64,000 nucleotides of DNA from Abyssibius sp040880065 (lineage in GTDB: Bacteria > Pseudomonadota > Alphaproteobacteria > Rhodobacterales > Rhodobacteraceae). The notes beneath the pieces were generated by a model. That model was not told where the DNA came from. It made no database searches and saw only the letters and a list, made by a program, of their open reading frames with translations. Both the position numbers and the translations under genes were made by a program. Where the stretch lies: positions 22,312-86,311 of the forward strand of contig JBBDJE010000043.1 of assembly GCA_040880065.1 (NCBI GenBank), written 5' to 3'. Shown piece by piece: positions 19,151 to 27,634 of the stretch. Numbering within the stretch: position 1 is the stretch's first letter; every line of letters begins with the position of its first letter.

Positions 19151-19630
19151 CTAGCCGCCGCTGGTGCCAATAAACGATTCGGCAGAGAAATTGCCCAAAT
19201 TGCCAAAAAGCTGTTCAAAGAATGAAAGGCGGCGACCATCGGTAATGGTGACATTGTTGTTCAGATCAATCAGGCGGCCATCGGCAAGGCTTAGCCGTTC
19301 GACCTGCACCACACGGTTTGCACTGTCAAAAGCAATGCCCACGATCTGGCGTTCGGTAATGCGGCGTGGCAAAGGCCCGCGCCGTTCAACGCGCGTCGAG
19401 ATGTAATACCAGCTATTCGTGCCGCTAAAGCCCTCAACTGCAGGAGCGCCAAGCAGGTCGCGCACATCATCTGCGGCCATGCCGGGGCCAACTTGGGCCA
19501 GTTCTGGCTCAAGCGGCACAAACCCGTGCGAGTCGACCTGCACACAGGCCGAAAGCCCGAGTATTAGCGCCATTGCGCCAACCAGCGCCGCTTTGTGTAG
19601 TTTACCGCCCGACTGCTGTTGTGCCATCAT
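19151..19630 (-). CDS. bamE: BamE/SmpA-like outer-membrane lipoprotein
   Basis: A 159-aa lipoprotein. The signal peptide ends in the lipobox LSAC (cysteine near residue 29), directing lipidation. The mature part contains VGPGMAADDVRDLLGAP and SWYYIS, the SmpA/OmlA (BamE) pattern, and the C-terminal half is a low-similarity tail. BamE is an accessory of the beta-barrel assembly machine. The start is one of two adjacent ATGs at 19630/19627 behind GGGG. Divergent from the DUF177 gene with a short shared upstream region. Confidence 0.82.
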   Translation of the reverse strand: MMAQQQSGGKLHKAALVGAMALILGLSACVQVDSHGFVPLEPELAQVGPGMAADDVRDLLGAPAVEGFSGTNSWYYISTRVERRGPLPRRITERQIVGIAFDSANRVVQVERLSLADGRLIDLNNNVTITDGRRLSFFEQLFGNLGNFSAESFIGTSGG

Positions 19631-19736
19631 CGCCCCATGAAACGCGTTGTTCGTTACAACCCTTGTTCATGTTGACCTACCCCCTACATTGTTTAATTTC
19701 AAGCGTCGCGCAGCCTAACAGAAAGCCCAATGACCA

Positions 19737-20288
19737 ATGCCCGCCGATAATATGCCCGATTCACGGCCCGAATTCAGCCGCCCGCGCGCGGTTGCGGCGC
19801 TAAGCCACAAGCATCCGACACGGTTTGACGAGGCCCCGACCACGCAAGAAGCCGAAGCGCTTAGCGCCCTGCTGGGCCTGCTGGGCCTGCGCAAATTCCG
19901 CTTTACGGGCGAAATTCTGCCGCTGCGCCGCGATGAGTGGGAAGTGCGCGGCACGCTTGGTGCCAGCGTGACACAGGAATGCGTGGTCACGCTTGAGCCC
20001 GTGCGCAGCCGCGTTGAAACCGATGTGCTGATACGTTTTGTGCCGCGCGAAAAAATGGATGAAACAATGGAAGAGCGCGATTTTGACGAGACACAGGAGC
20101 CGCTTGGTGAGGTGATCGACCTTGGGCTGATTGCCACCGAAGCGCTCGCTCTGGCCCTGCCACCCTATCCCCGCAAGGAAGATGCGGCGCTTGAACTGCC
20201 CGATTCTATGGCGGATGGTGACGACGAGAAGCCAAACCCGTTTGCTGCTTTGGCCGCATTAAAGGACAAACTGGGCAAGCCGCAGTAA
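19737..20288 (+). CDS. DUF177 (YceD) family protein
   Basis: A 183-aa protein of the YceD/DUF177 family, which typically sits directly upstream of rpmF and is linked to large-subunit/23S rRNA biology. Family-type segments are the GTLGASVTQECVVTLEPV strand with its single Cys and the acidic EPLGEVIDLGLIATEALALALPPYPR helix. No enzymatic motif is present. The order with rpmF, plsX and fabH matches the conserved cluster. Confidence 0.88.
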   Translation: MPADNMPDSRPEFSRPRAVAALSHKHPTRFDEAPTTQEAEALSALLGLLGLRKFRFTGEILPLRRDEWEVRGTLGASVTQECVVTLEPVRSRVETDVLIRFVPREKMDETMEERDFDETQEPLGEVIDLGLIATEALALALPPYPRKEDAALELPDSMADGDDEKPNPFAALAALKDKLGKPQ

Positions 20289-20431
20289 ATACGGCTTGCG
20301 CGTGGCACTATTTTCGCTATTTTCCGGGTTTCGTTTGGTTCGGGTTTGCATCTGTCCGCGCGCTCTGCTAGGTCGCCGCCAACAATTCCGGATACCGGGG
20401 CTTTCCCCGATTATTGATATGAGGTCGAGAC

Positions 20432-20638
20432 ATGGCTGTTCCTAAGAGTAAAATTACCCGTTCGCGTCGTGGTATGCGTCGTTCGCATGATGCATTGGTT
20501 GCGGCAAACCCCAATGAATGCCCGAATTGTGGCGAATTGCGCCGCCCTCACCATGTATGTGGTGCCTGTGGCCACTATGATTCGCGTGAAGTTGTCGCGA
20601 TGGTTGACGATGTCGACCTGGATGAAGACGCCGCGTAA
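20432..20638 (+). CDS. rpmF: 50S ribosomal protein bL32
   Basis: A 68-aa basic protein beginning MAVPKSKITRSRRGMRRSHD, the universal bL32 N-terminus. It has a zinc-ribbon pattern of CPNC (about 30-33) and CGAC (about 43-46), so this is the Zn-binding (C+) form. It is a structural component of the large ribosomal subunit. It lies between DUF177 and plsX as in many proteobacteria. Confidence 0.97.
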   Translation: MAVPKSKITRSRRGMRRSHDALVAANPNECPNCGELRRPHHVCGACGHYDSREVVAMVDDVDLDEDAA

Positions 20639-20662
20639 ACAAATCAGCGGGGTTGGTCCGAT

Positions 20663-21769
20663 ATGACCGACGATAACACCAATCCGACCGCCCCCGCGTC
20701 CACCGCTCCTGTTGTCATTTCGATTGACGCCATGGGCGGCGACCTAGGCCCGCGCGCTGTTATCGGCGGCATGGCCAAATCAGCCAAGGTAAACCCGCGC
20801 ATTCGCTTTGTGGTGCATGGCGATAGGGCCGAGCTTGAAAAGCTGCTCAAACGCAGGCCCGAACTGGCCGCACGTTGCGAAATTATCCACACCGAAAAAA
20901 TTATCTCGATGGATGCAAAACCGTCATTGGCACTGCGCAATGGCAAGGGCACCTCAATGATGGCGACGCTGCAATCGGTGGCCGAAGGCAAAGCCTCGGT
21001 TGCGGTATCCTGCGGCAATACCGGCGCGCTGATGGCGCTTTCCATGCTGACCTTGCGCAAGGCGCCCGGCGTGAACCGCCCGGCAATTGGCGTGCTTTGG
21101 CCGAGCCTGAAGCCACCTTACCAGTCGGTCATGCTCGATGTGGGGGCCGATATCCGCGCCGATGCCGACGATCTGTTGCAATACGCCATTATGGGTGCCT
21201 CTTACGCACGCAACGCGCTGTCGCTGCCACGACCCAAGGTTGGGTTGCTCAATGTCGGCACCGAGCCGCACAAGGGCCGTGCCGAGCTGCATGAAGCCGC
21301 CGAATTGCTGACCGCCGCCGCCCCGACATCGGATTTCGAGTTTGTGGGCTATGTCGAAGGCAGCGATCTGCCCACTGGCCGCGCCAATGTGATTGTGACC
21401 GACGGGTTCACTGGCAATATCGCGCTGAAAGCCGGCGAAGGCACCGCCGTCATGGTGCGCACGCTTCTGAAGGAAGCCTTTAGCCATTCCATTCTGTCAC
21501 GGCTTGGTGCGCTGTTCGCGCTGACCTCGCTGCGCCGCTTGCAGGCCCGAATCGACCCGCGCCGCGTAAACGGCGGCGTGTTTCTGGGGCTGAACGGCAC
21601 GGTCATTAAAAGCCATGGTCGCGCCGATGCCACTGGGTTTTCCGCCGCCATTAAACTGGCTTTCACACTGAGTGAGAACGGTTTCACCGAAAGATTGGCA
21701 GCGCGGGTTGCATCTGGCGCGCGGCAAGGCAAAGATGCGGCTGCAAACGCCGAAGAGGCCAGTTCATGA
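20663..21769 (+). CDS. plsX: phosphate acyltransferase PlsX
   Basis: A 368-aa peripheral enzyme that makes acyl-phosphate from acyl-ACP, the first step of the PlsX/PlsY/PlsC route to phosphatidic acid. The SIDAMGGDLGP signature is near the N-terminus, and VSCGNTGALM, GVLWPSLKP and NVGTEPHKG follow in the family order. A 15-residue Thr/Pro/Ala-rich leader precedes the fold. Its TGA overlaps the fabH ATG, coupling membrane-lipid and fatty-acid initiation genes. Confidence 0.96.
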   Translation: MTDDNTNPTAPASTAPVVISIDAMGGDLGPRAVIGGMAKSAKVNPRIRFVVHGDRAELEKLLKRRPELAARCEIIHTEKIISMDAKPSLALRNGKGTSMMATLQSVAEGKASVAVSCGNTGALMALSMLTLRKAPGVNRPAIGVLWPSLKPPYQSVMLDVGADIRADADDLLQYAIMGASYARNALSLPRPKVGLLNVGTEPHKGRAELHEAAELLTAAAPTSDFEFVGYVEGSDLPTGRANVIVTDGFTGNIALKAGEGTAVMVRTLLKEAFSHSILSRLGALFALTSLRRLQARIDPRRVNGGVFLGLNGTVIKSHGRADATGFSAAIKLAFTLSENGFTERLAARVASGARQGKDAAANAEEASS

Positions 21770-22743
21770 CATTAAATCGCGCTGTGGCTGTTGGCTGCGG
21801 ACATTACCTTCCCGAACGCGTTGTCGAGAACGCGGAATTCGAAAAATCGCTCGAAACAACGGATGAGTGGATTCGCACCCGCACGGGCATCGAGCGGCGC
21901 CATTTTGCCGCTGAGGGCGAAAAGACCTCGGACCTCGCGATCAGGGCGGCGCTTGCCGCGCTGAAGGATGCCGGCCTGAGCGGCCACGATATCGACGCGA
22001 TTATTCTGGCCACGGCCACCCCCGACCAGACATTCCCCTCGACCGCAACGCGCGTGCAGCACGCTATTGGCATGGAAAAAGGCTTTGCCTTTGATGTCGC
22101 CGCTGTTTGTGCCGGGTTTATCTACGCGCTGGGCATGGCGAATTCGCTGATTGTTTCGGGACAAGCGCATCGTGTTCTGGTGATCGGGGCCGAAACCTTC
22201 AGCCGCATCATGGATTTTACCGACCGGTCGACCTGTGTGCTGTTCGGTGATGGGGCCGGCGCGCTGGTGCTTGAATCGCGCCCCGGCAATGGCGACAAAT
22301 CCGACCGTGGAATTCTGGCAACCGAACTGCGCTCCGACGGGAAATACAACGATCTGCTTTATGTCGATGGCGGTGTTTCCAGCACACGGACCGCCGGACT
22401 TGTGCGCATGCAGGGCCAAGAGGTGTTCAAGCACGCGGTTGTCAAACTGGCCGAGGCCGGGGAGGTTGTCATGGCAAAAACCGGCATCACCGCCGATGAC
22501 CTTGACTGGATCGTGCCGCATCAGGCCAATTTGCGCATCATCACCCGCACGGCCCATAAAATGGGTGTGCCAATGACCCGTGTTGTGGTGACCGTGCAAG
22601 ACCATGGCAACACCTCGGCAGCCTCTATCCCGCTGGCGCTTTCTGTTGCACGCGCGCGCGGGCAAATCAAAGATGGCGACATGCTATTGATGGAAGCCAT
22701 AGGCGGTGGGCTGGCCTGGGGCGCGGCAACCATGCGCTGGTAG
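21766..22743 (+). CDS. fabH: 3-oxoacyl-ACP synthase III
   Basis: A 325-aa KAS III that condenses acetyl-CoA with malonyl-ACP to start fatty-acid synthesis. The catalytic triad is visible: Cys115 in AAVCAGF, His in VPHQAN, and Asn in DHGNTSAAS. Length and order match E. coli FabH. ATGA overlap with plsX. A probable factor-independent terminator lies about 125 nt downstream. Confidence 0.97.
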   Translation: MTLNRAVAVGCGHYLPERVVENAEFEKSLETTDEWIRTRTGIERRHFAAEGEKTSDLAIRAALAALKDAGLSGHDIDAIILATATPDQTFPSTATRVQHAIGMEKGFAFDVAAVCAGFIYALGMANSLIVSGQAHRVLVIGAETFSRIMDFTDRSTCVLFGDGAGALVLESRPGNGDKSDRGILATELRSDGKYNDLLYVDGGVSSTRTAGLVRMQGQEVFKHAVVKLAEAGEVVMAKTGITADDLDWIVPHQANLRIITRTAHKMGVPMTRVVVTVQDHGNTSAASIPLALSVARARGQIKDGDMLLMEAIGGGLAWGAATMRW

Positions 22744-22867
22744 GCACAAAACCGACGAAGAAGGCAGGCATGTGTAACGCCGCGATTGTGAGCGGTGGCG
22801 CTCGTCAGGTCAAAAACGGATAGTTGCAATATGCAACCCAATCCGACCAAACGGCACCTCCGGCCAC

Positions 22868-22893
22868 TGCACCCATGACGGGTGCATCATTTT
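22868..22893 (+). terminator. probable intrinsic terminator after fabH
   Basis: The perfect 7-bp stem TGCACCC-ATGAC-GGGTGCA is followed by TCATTTTT. It lies 125 nt beyond the fabH stop and upstream of ihfA, and would end the rpmF-plsX-fabH transcript. Confidence 0.5.
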
Positions 22894-23078
22894 TGGGTGC
22901 GTTATGTGCTGCAGGTTACCCTTTTGACACGTCGCTGATTCTTGCTTGCACCATGATGGCCCCGCCAAAGGGCTTGCAATTTTAAAGCGCCATATGTCGC
23001 ATGCAGGCGCATATGCCGCCAAACCGTCTGCAATCCCCTTAATCTTGTCTTGAAACAGCGGCTTGCAAGTGTCTGATA

Positions 23079-23108
23079 TTGACTCCTTTTCAAGAATGCA
23101 CCTAACCT
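23079..23108 (+). promoter_or_regulatory. candidate sigma-70-type promoter of ihfA
   Basis: TTGACT (23079-23084) is separated by 18 nt from TAACCT (23103-23108), about 27 nt upstream of the ihfA start. The -35 box is close to consensus and the -10 box is weak. Confidence 0.42.
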
Positions 23109-23134
23109 AGCCGTTAGATTTTTGGAGGTAGCAT

Positions 23135-23437
23135 ATGAGTAGTTCAACCTTAACGCGAATGGATTTATGTGAAGCGGTGTTTCGTGAAGTTGGCCTTTCG
23201 CGCAACGACTCGGCAAGTTTGGTTGAGTCGGTGTTGGACCATATGTCAGACGCGCTCGCATCCGGCGAGACTGTAAAAATTTCCTCTTTCGGCACGTTCT
23301 CGGTGCGTTCCAAAAATGCGCGTGTAGGCCGCAACCCGAAAACCGGCGAGGAAGTGCCCATCGCACCGCGCCGCGTGCTCACCTTTCGCCCCTCCCACCT
23401 GATGAAAGAGCGGGTCGATTCCGGCAAGAAGTCTTAA
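23135..23437 (+). CDS. ihfA: integration host factor subunit alpha
   Basis: A 100-aa HU/IHF-family DNA-bending protein. It has the helical N-terminus and the beta-arm tip RNPKTGEEVPI, whose proline intercalates into DNA; the sequence around KISSFGTFSVRSKNARVGRNP is typical of IHF-alpha rather than HU. It works as a heterodimer with IHF-beta, which is not in the window. ATG at 23135 follows GGAGGT with 5-nt spacing. The MerR-type gene follows after 9 nt, so the two may be co-transcribed, as is common next to ihfA. Confidence 0.95.
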   Translation: MSSSTLTRMDLCEAVFREVGLSRNDSASLVESVLDHMSDALASGETVKISSFGTFSVRSKNARVGRNPKTGEEVPIAPRRVLTFRPSHLMKERVDSGKKS

Positions 23438-23446
23438 GGCCGGGCA

Positions 23447-23896
23447 ATGGAAAAATCGCCCGACGCATTCCGCACAATCAGCGAGGTCGCGGACGATTTA
23501 GGCGTTCCTGCGCATGTTTTGCGCTTTTGGGAAACCAAGTTCCACCAAATCAGCCCCGTGAAGCGCGGCGGTGGCCGACGCTATTACCGCCCCGATGATG
23601 TGCGCCTTTTGCGCGGGCTGCAGCGCTTGCTACATGGCGACGGGCTAACCATTCGCGGGGCGCAAAAGCTGCTGCGCGAAAACGGCATCCGCCATGTTGT
23701 TGACCTTGGCGCAGCTCAAGCCAAAGCCGCTCCAAAACCCGCAGCACTGGCACCAGCACCCCCCAAGGCCACCCCCGCAGAGCCGCCCGCCAAACCGGCC
23801 CCTATCGCTCTCTCTTTGCGCGAAATCCACCGGCAATTGGTAACCCTGCGCGCCCGTGTAGCCGATGCAGCCGACCGCGATATTGATTCGCTTTAA
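23447..23896 (+). CDS. MerR-family transcriptional regulator
   Basis: A 149-aa protein with an N-terminal MerR winged helix-turn-helix (about residues 9-80: TISEVADDLGV, VLRFWETKF, RRYYRPDDVRLL). The middle is an Ala/Pro-rich linker (about 86-120) and the C-terminus a short helix. There are no effector-binding cysteines. Genes of this type directly downstream of ihfA are widespread in proteobacteria, but their targets are largely unknown. Confidence 0.88.
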   Translation: MEKSPDAFRTISEVADDLGVPAHVLRFWETKFHQISPVKRGGGRRYYRPDDVRLLRGLQRLLHGDGLTIRGAQKLLRENGIRHVVDLGAAQAKAAPKPAALAPAPPKATPAEPPAKPAPIALSLREIHRQLVTLRARVADAADRDIDSL

Positions 23897-23921
23897 GCAC
23901 GCTTTTGCACTCTTTTGCCCC

Positions 23922-23949
23922 TTGCCCCGCCCAAGAAGATGACTATAAC
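23922..23949 (+). promoter_or_regulatory. candidate promoter of tRNA-Pro
   Basis: TTGCCC (23922-23927), a 16-nt spacer and TATAAC (23944-23949) end 8 nt before the mature tRNA 5' end, a fitting distance for a short-leader tRNA transcript. Confidence 0.45.
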
Positions 23950-23957
23950 AGCCGCGT

Positions 23958-24034
23958 CGGGCTATAGCGCAGTCTGGTAGCGCGTCCGTCTGGGGGACGG
24001 AAGGTCGTAGGTTCGAATCCTGCTAGCCCGACCA
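23958..24034 (+). tRNA. tRNA-Pro, anticodon GGG
   Basis: The 77-nt sequence folds into a full cloverleaf. The acceptor stem is CGGGCTA with TAGCCCG, the D arm contains GCGCAGTCTGGTAGCGC, and the anticodon arm TCCGT-CTGGGGG-ACGGA gives anticodon GGG (reading CCC and CCU). The T arm has GGTTCGAATCC. The 3' A plus CCA is encoded. Confidence 0.96.
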
Positions 24035-24036
24035 GC

Positions 24037-24068
24037 TAAAAAACGCTGACCATCGGTCGGCGTTTTTT
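24037..24068 (+). terminator. intrinsic terminator of tRNA-Pro
   Basis: A 9-bp stem (ACGCTGACC with GGTCGGCGT, one G-T pair, ATC loop, 24043-24063) is followed by a run of Ts to 24068 and preceded by As. It starts 3 nt after the tRNA CCA end. Confidence 0.88.
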
Positions 24069-24084
24069 GCTATCAGGGGGTATG

Positions 24085-25188
24085 ATGAACACAATTTCCG
24101 AAATTTGCCCAAACGCGGGTGTTCTGCCAAGCCAGGTACTGCGCAAAATGATCACCGGCGGGATGATCACCGCAAGTGTGCCAATTCCCGAAGCGCAAAT
24201 CCAACCCGCCTCGATAGACCTGCGCCTTGGCGCGCGGGCATGGCGGGTGCGCGCATCGTTTCTGCCGGGTGAGGGTAAAAGCGTTGCCAGCCGGCTGGAT
24301 GATTTTGCCATGCACGAGTTAAACCTCAGCCACGGCGCGGTGCTGGAAAAGGGCTGTGTTTATGTTGTCGAATTGCAAGAACGGCTGGCCCTGCCCCATG
24401 ACGTATGCGCCGTTGCCAATGCCAAATCGAGCACGGGGCGGCTTGACCTGTTTACCCGGCTGATTGTTGATAACGGCACCGAGTTTGACCGTGTCGAGGC
24501 TGGCTATACCGGCCCGCTTTACGCTGAAATTTCGCCACGCTCGTTTTCGGTGCTGGCGCGCCCCGGCGTGCGGCTCAACCAGATCCGCTTTCGCCACGGT
24601 CAGGTGCTGCTTGATGATGACGCGCTGCGCGAGTTGAATGCGCGCGACCTGCTGGTCGATGGTCCGGCGCATATCGACAAGGGGCTCGGCTTTTCAGTCG
24701 ACCTTGCCCCCGCCACCACTGGCCATGTCGGCTGGCGCGCGCGCCCGCATACCGGGCTTATCAACCTTGAAAAACTCAACCATTACCCCGTAGCCGCATT
24801 TTGGGATGAGGTGCATAGCGAGCAGGGCCGCATCATTCTCGACCCCGGCGCGTTTTACATTCTGGTCAGCCGCGAGGCTGTCCATATCCCGCCGCAATAT
24901 GCCGCCGAAATGGCCCCCTATGTGGCGATGGTGGGCGAGTTTAGGGTGCATTACGCGGGGTTTTTCGACCCCGGTTTCGGCCATGCCGCCGCCGGTGGCA
25001 AGGGCGCGCGCGGCGTGCTTGAGGTGCGCTGCCACGAAGCGCCTTTCGCGCTGGAGCACGGGCAGATCGTCGGGCGGCTGGTGTATGAAAACATGGCCGA
25101 AACGCCCGATATCTTATATGGCGCCGACCTCAAATCCAACTATCAGGGCCAGGGGCTGAAACTGGCCAAGCATTTCAAAAGCGCCTAG
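24085..25188 (+). CDS. dcd: 2'-deoxycytidine 5'-triphosphate deaminase
   Basis: A 367-aa (or 368-aa from ATG 24082) protein of the long alphaproteobacterial Dcd family, made of two dUTPase-like beta-jelly-roll halves. It deaminates dCTP to dUTP for thymidylate synthesis. Diagnostic segments are QPASIDLRLG, AKSSTGRLDL (active-site loop), VDNGTEFDRVEAGYTGPLYAEISPRS split across the conserved core, and LNQIRF. AGGGGG at 24075-24080 gives best spacing to the second of two adjacent ATGs. The stop codon is inside a palindrome shared with convergent scpB. Confidence 0.9.
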   Translation: MNTISEICPNAGVLPSQVLRKMITGGMITASVPIPEAQIQPASIDLRLGARAWRVRASFLPGEGKSVASRLDDFAMHELNLSHGAVLEKGCVYVVELQERLALPHDVCAVANAKSSTGRLDLFTRLIVDNGTEFDRVEAGYTGPLYAEISPRSFSVLARPGVRLNQIRFRHGQVLLDDDALRELNARDLLVDGPAHIDKGLGFSVDLAPATTGHVGWRARPHTGLINLEKLNHYPVAAFWDEVHSEQGRIILDPGAFYILVSREAVHIPPQYAAEMAPYVAMVGEFRVHYAGFFDPGFGHAAAGGKGARGVLEVRCHEAPFALEHGQIVGRLVYENMAETPDILYGADLKSNYQGQGLKLAKHFKSA

Positions 25189-25225
25189 CTTTTTAGTCTC
25201 ATTATATGATGGGCCTAAAAAGCTA
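25186..25225. terminator. palindromic bidirectional terminator containing both stop codons
   Basis: TAGCTTTTTAG (25186-25196) is exactly complementary to CTAAAAAGCTA (25215-25225), an 11-bp stem with an 18-nt loop. The first TAG is the dcd stop; the reverse complement of the last three bases is the scpB stop. T-runs exist on both strands inside the arms. Confidence 0.6.
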
Positions 25226-25852
25226 GTCAAAAAAGTCGTCGGTTTCGCTTTCGCCCTCGCCATCCTCTTCACCCTCGCCCTTACCTGGCGGCGGGCGGTT
25301 GTCGAGCATGCCGCTTTCGCGCAATTCCTTTACGCCCGGCAAATCACGCGGGGTTTCAAGGCCGAAATGGTCAAGGAAGCCCTGCGTTACAGTGAAGGTC
25401 ACCGGGCGGCCCGGTGTCATCCGGCGGCGGCCGATTTTTACCCAATCAAGCTCGATCAGCAAATCAATCGTGCCGCGTGATACCGAAACCCCGCGAATTT
25501 CTTCAATTTCGGTGCGCGTCACCGGCTGGTGATAGGCAATGATTGCCAGCGTTTCAATCGCGGCGCGTGAAAGCTTGCGATGCTCGATTTGCTCTTTGGT
25601 CATCAGAAAGCCAAGGTCGGGGGCGGTGCGAATGGCATAGGCGTCATCCACGCGCACAAGCTGCACGCCGCGCCCGATATAGCGCTTTTTCAGCAGCGCG
25701 ACCGCCTCGGCAGCGTCGCAGCCATGCGGCAGGCGGGTGTTGAGCGTGGCAAGGCTTAGCGGCGCGGCGCTGGCAAAGAGAATCGCCTCGACCATCCGCT
25801 CTTGCTCGGCCAGCGGCGGCGCTTCGAACAGGCTTTGAACATCATCGCCCAT
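25223..25852 (-). CDS. scpB: segregation and condensation protein B
   Basis: A 209-aa subunit of the SMC-ScpAB condensin complex. Two winged-helix domains are visible, including the second with ETLAIIAYHQPVTRTEIEEIRG, the family signature, followed by FGLETPRDLPGVKEL. The C-terminus is acidic (Glu/Asp/Gly-rich, last about 25 residues). Its ATG overlaps the scpA TGA by one base (TGATG). Confidence 0.94.
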   Translation of the reverse strand: MGDDVQSLFEAPPLAEQERMVEAILFASAAPLSLATLNTRLPHGCDAAEAVALLKKRYIGRGVQLVRVDDAYAIRTAPDLGFLMTKEQIEHRKLSRAAIETLAIIAYHQPVTRTEIEEIRGVSVSRGTIDLLIELDWVKIGRRRMTPGRPVTFTVTQGFLDHFGLETPRDLPGVKELRESGMLDNRPPPGKGEGEEDGEGESETDDFFD

Positions 25853-26628
25853 CAGATCTCTCTACGGCGCAGCTGGATGGGTTCAAACATGCCGGATTGG
25901 CGCAGTTCCACCTTGCCTTCCTTGGCAAGCTCCAACGCGGCGGCAAATGTAGCTGCGGTTGCGCTGCGGCGCTTTTTGGGGTCCAGCCGCCACGCCTCGG
26001 GCAGAAACTGGCGCAGATCGCCCCACTCCATCGCATGGCCGATAAGGCCGCGCATGCGTTCAAGCGCTTGCTCCATCGTGTAGACCGCGCCACGTTTCAG
26101 GTGCAGCGGCTCAAAATCATCGCGGGTTTTAACGCGCGCATAGGCCTGCATTAGGTCAAGCACGGTGGCGGTATAGGTGACGACTTTTTTGCGTTCGACC
26201 ATTTGTGTATCGCCCCGCGCAAAGAAATCGCGGCCCAACTGGTCACGCGCCATCAGGCGCGCAGCCGCACGGCGCATGGCTTCCAGCCGCTCAAGCTGAA
26301 AGGCCAGATGCGCGGCTAGTTCCTCGCCGCTCGGCCCGTCTTCGCCCGGCTCTGGCGGCAGCAACAGGCGCGACTTCAAAAAGGCCAGCCATGCCGCCAT
26401 GACCAGATAATCAGCAGCCAGTTCTATGCGCAGGCGCTTGGCCTCTTCCACAAAGGCCAGATATTGCTCGGCCAGCTTCAGAATGGACACCTGCCGCAAA
26501 TCTACCTTCTGGGTGCGTGACAGGGTCAGCAGCAGATCGAGCGGCCCCTCGAACCCGTTCACATCAACGACCAGCGCCTCGGCGGCGATGCGCTCATCAA
26601 GGCTGTCAGGGGCGAAATCATCGGGCAT
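25852..26628 (-). CDS. scpA: segregation and condensation protein A (kleisin)
   Basis: A 258-aa kleisin that bridges SMC heads together with ScpB. The N-terminal FEGPLDLLLTLSRTQKVDL is the family signature, followed by LAEQYLAFVEEAKRLRIELAADYLVMAA cut by a helical middle and a C-terminal winged helix. The ATG at 26628 is chosen because GAGG lies 6 nt upstream; it overlaps the end of nagZ by 11 nt. An in-frame ATG at 26640 is a weaker alternative. Confidence 0.93.
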   Translation of the reverse strand: MPDDFAPDSLDERIAAEALVVDVNGFEGPLDLLLTLSRTQKVDLRQVSILKLAEQYLAFVEEAKRLRIELAADYLVMAAWLAFLKSRLLLPPEPGEDGPSGEELAAHLAFQLERLEAMRRAAARLMARDQLGRDFFARGDTQMVERKKVVTYTATVLDLMQAYARVKTRDDFEPLHLKRGAVYTMEQALERMRGLIGHAMEWGDLRQFLPEAWRLDPKKRRSATAATFAAALELAKEGKVELRQSGMFEPIQLRRREI

Positions 26629-27634
26629 GGGGCACCTCATGTTCAAAACCATGCGCTTCAGCCAGCATGGCGGGCAGATCGCAGGGTTCGGGTTTTCGGC
26701 GCATGGCCAATGCGCGGGCGGCACGCTGCGCGGCGGCACCGTCAAGCACAGGTGCCAGCGCCGCAATCATGGCCATCTCGTCAAGCTTTCCATTGCAATG
26801 CAGCGCAATATCGCAGCCCGCAGCAAGCGCACGCTCGGCCCTTTGGCCAATATCGCCCTGCAGCGCCGCCATCGACAGATCATCCGATATCAGCACACCG
26901 TTAAAGCCAAGCGTATGGCGCAGATAGCGCAAGATAACCGGCGAGAATGTGGCACAATTTTCTGCATCAAGCGCTGGAAACAGGATATGGCCGGTCATCG
27001 CCAGCGGCATATCGGCAAGGGCGGCAAACGGGGCAAAGTCTGTCGCCGCAAGCAGTTCAAGCGGGGCATCGCTCTGCGCAAGGCTCAGGTGGCTGTCTTG
27101 TGTCGCCCGGCCATGGCCCGGCGCGTGTTTGATGATGGGCAGCACACCGCCCGCCAGCAAGGCATCCGCCGCCGCGCGCCCGTTTCGGGCGACCTGCGCG
27201 GCGCTTTCCCCCAAGCAACGGTTGCGCAAAAACGGGTGGGTTTGCGGCGTGGCGATGTCCAGCACCGGCGCGCAATTTGCATCAACCCCCACACGGCGCA
27301 ACTCGTCGGCGATAACGCGGTAACGGGCCGCTATTGCACGGGCTTGCGCGGCGGGGTCGGGCAAGCGGGCCACAAGGTCGAGCGGTGGTAGCCATTCCTG
27401 CCAATGCGGGCTGCGCATGCGCGCCACGCGCCCGCCTTCCTGATCTATCAGCACAGGTGCATCGCGGCCTACCGATTTGCGCAAATCGGCGGTGAGGCGG
27501 CGCAATTGGTCGGGGCTTTCAACATTGCGGGCAAATAGGATAAAGCCCCACGGCTCGGCCTGCGCAAAAAACCGCGCCTCATCGGGGCCAAGCTGCGGGC
27601 CAGCCGGGGCGAATATGGCGGCGCGTGCGCTCAT
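26618..27634 (-). CDS. nagZ: beta-N-acetylhexosaminidase NagZ
   Basis: A 338-aa glycoside hydrolase family 3 enzyme that removes GlcNAc from anhydromuropeptides during peptidoglycan recycling in the cytosol. It has LIDQEGGRVARM near residue 80, KHAPGHGRATQDSH (the His/Asp loop supplying the general acid), and VLISDDLSM with the catalytic aspartate nucleophile. The ATG at 27634 overlaps the upstream SPOR gene stop (ATGA). Confidence 0.94.
   Translation of the reverse strand: MSARAAIFAPAGPQLGPDEARFFAQAEPWGFILFARNVESPDQLRRLTADLRKSVGRDAPVLIDQEGGRVARMRSPHWQEWLPPLDLVARLPDPAAQARAIAARYRVIADELRRVGVDANCAPVLDIATPQTHPFLRNRCLGESAAQVARNGRAAADALLAGGVLPIIKHAPGHGRATQDSHLSLAQSDAPLELLAATDFAPFAALADMPLAMTGHILFPALDAENCATFSPVILRYLRHTLGFNGVLISDDLSMAALQGDIGQRAERALAAGCDIALHCNGKLDEMAMIAALAPVLDGAAAQRAARALAMRRKPEPCDLPAMLAEAHGFEHEVPHAR

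Larger units (their letters stand above)
22744..23134. other. 391-bp intergenic region between fabH and ihfA
   Basis: No gene is convincing on either strand. The stretch holds a terminator-like hairpin (22868-22893) and, at its right end, a candidate promoter (23079-23108) and strong ribosome site GGAGGT (23124-23129) for ihfA. An imperfect CATATG-containing palindrome lies near 22990-23015. Confidence 0.5.
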
